22,729 nt of DNA from a virus: positions 1 through 22,729 of the IMG/VR virus record IMGVR_UViG_3300010413_000184. One strand, written 5' to 3'. A program made the position numbers and the translations under genes. Below are positions 21,913 through 22,729 of this stretch, one piece after another. Under the pieces are notes generated by a model. The model saw only the letters and a program-made list of their open reading frames with translations. It ran no database searches and was not told where the DNA came from. How positions within the stretch are numbered: position 1 is the first letter of the stretch; each line of letters starts with the position of its first letter.

Positions 21913-22591
21913 TTTCCTCTAAAACCTGTTCCTTTGTTTTTCTCTTTGCATGTTGAATCCTTGTTTTTATATCCGTATCCATTGCCATAAATATTTTTTC
22001 GATTTCAGTTGTCCATACATCGTTAAGACTAAGCAGCATTTCAGAATCAGTTTTATTGAGGTCTAAACCGCTTTTTATTTCGTCAAGCACAAGTTGGGCA
22101 ATATTAGGGATTGAATTTAAAACTTGTTCCCTGGATGCCGCAATCAGGCCCATAAGGAATTTACCGAATGGATTTATCGAAACAAGTTGCCCGCGCAATT
22201 CCAGTGCCCTTGTCCTGGCCGCCTCGGCATCATATTTCATCTTGTTAGCCTGAAAGCGTTTATAGTCATTTGTGCTTTTCTGTAACTCAGGGTCACAAAG
22301 CAAAACGCTTTGATTTACACTGGCAGGGCCTTCATTCAATGGCAAGGTTTGCGGTTGTTCTTTTTCAGTTTCGGTTATAAGGCGGACGCCTTCAAAAAGC
22401 CGGGTTAGGTCGTCAGGAACAATTCGATTATTTTTTAACAGAGCCTCGGTAATCCATTGTTTATTCTTTGAATTGGTTATATCAATAGTTCCGTCCTGGG
22501 CCTTGTTAAGTTTTCCGCGCTTCACGGCCACTGATACAGCAGCGGGTTTGTATCCTAACACCCTTGTTAACTGACTAGGCCTTACGCGCAT
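21902..22591 (-). CDS. terminase small subunit
   Basis: A 229-residue protein directly upstream of the large subunit. The N-terminal 48 residues form a winged-helix-like DNA-binding domain (RPSQLTRVLGYKPAAVSVAVKR, i.e. helix-turn-helix, then GKLNKAQDGTIDITNSKNKQ), comparable to Nu1-type packaging proteins. Residues 100-225 are helical, with a probable oligomerisation segment (YKRFQANKMKYDAEAARTRA) and a C-terminal tail for binding the large subunit. It would recognise the packaging site on phage DNA. AAGGA lies nine bases before the ATG. It is the first gene of the late operon seen here. Confidence 0.85.
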   Translation of the reverse strand: MRVRPSQLTRVLGYKPAAVSVAVKRGKLNKAQDGTIDITNSKNKQWITEALLKNNRIVPDDLTRLFEGVRLITETEKEQPQTLPLNEGPASVNQSVLLCDPELQKSTNDYKRFQANKMKYDAEAARTRALELRGQLVSINPFGKFLMGLIAASREQVLNSIPNIAQLVLDEIKSGLDLNKTDSEMLLSLNDVWTTEIEKIFMAMDTDIKTRIQHAKRKTKEQVLEENAA

Positions 22592-22729
22592 TTTTTAAAT
22601 CCTTATTTTAAAACGTTATTCTGCCCTGCCTTTAACCGATATGCAGATATTTTAACATACTGATAAGTTTTTTTACAGGAAAAAGTTAACAGGCGTTTAA
22701 CAGCTTTTTTAGTCCAATGATTACAAACG
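22592..22729. other. non-coding leader upstream of the late operon
   Basis: An AT-rich 138-base stretch with no gene. It holds the putative extended -10 promoter and four copies of GTTAA(A) on the minus strand (near 22636, 22656, 22690 and 22701), the last two inside a tandem pair, GTTAACAGGC and GTTTAACAGC on the plus strand. These may be sites for a late activator or the packaging proteins. No terminator is seen. Confidence 0.4.
22649..22657 (-). promoter_or_regulatory. putative late promoter (extended -10)
   Basis: Upstream of the terminase genes the minus strand reads TGTTAAAAT: the TG-N extension followed by TAAAAT, five of six matches to the -10. The -35 region (TGTAAA at 17-base spacing) is weak, as is common for extended -10 or activator-dependent late promoters. 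The predicted start lies about 50 bases before the terminase small subunit ATG. Confidence 0.45.

Overview
The window is the late region of a tailed, contractile-tailed (myovirus-type) phage or prophage. Almost every gene lies on the minus strand, so the genome reads from right to left. The host cannot be named from the sequence. Base composition is moderate, many genes have a strong AGGAGG-type Shine-Dalgarno sequence, and a holin of the gene-transfer-agent type suggests a Gram-negative bacterium, but that is only a lean. There is no integrase, transposase, attachment site, tRNA or CRISPR array in the window.

Layout in transcription order. 22729-22592: leader with a putative extended -10 promoter. 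22591-14845: a lambda-type packaging and head module (terminase small and large subunits, gpW-like joining protein, portal, S49 capsid protease with a nested scaffold start, decoration protein D, major capsid protein E). 14833-12000: neck and tail-completion proteins, mostly unrecognised. 11997-7537: sheath, tube, a tail assembly chaperone pair joined by a frameshift, and the tape measure. 7540-4601: baseplate spike (Mu gp45-like), gp46-like, gp47/gpJ-like and gp48/gpI-like proteins. 4592-2933: lysis cassette (coiled-coil membrane protein, a 46-residue protein, M15 endolysin, 3-TM holin). 2917-1376: a tail-collar fibre protein and an unrecognised protein, ended by a strong rho-independent terminator at 1358-1318.

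Left of the terminator a second minus-strand operon begins, with its own TTGACA / CATAAT promoter that overlaps a perfect 7+7 bp palindrome. It encodes an XRE-type repressor-like protein, a 63-residue protein of unknown function and a ParB-family protein cut off by the left window edge.

The genes are packed with 1-, 4-, 8- and 11-base overlaps, which points to one translationally coupled late transcript that builds the head, then the tail, then lyses the cell. The points most worth a second look are: the chaperone frameshift, which must be +1 or -2 and not the usual -1; the lambda Nu3-like nested scaffold; an 11-bp hairpin just before the capsid gene; the apparent lack of a baseplate hub gene between tape measure and spike; SD-poor starts preceded by TATAAT; and the XRE/ParB operon with its own operator.
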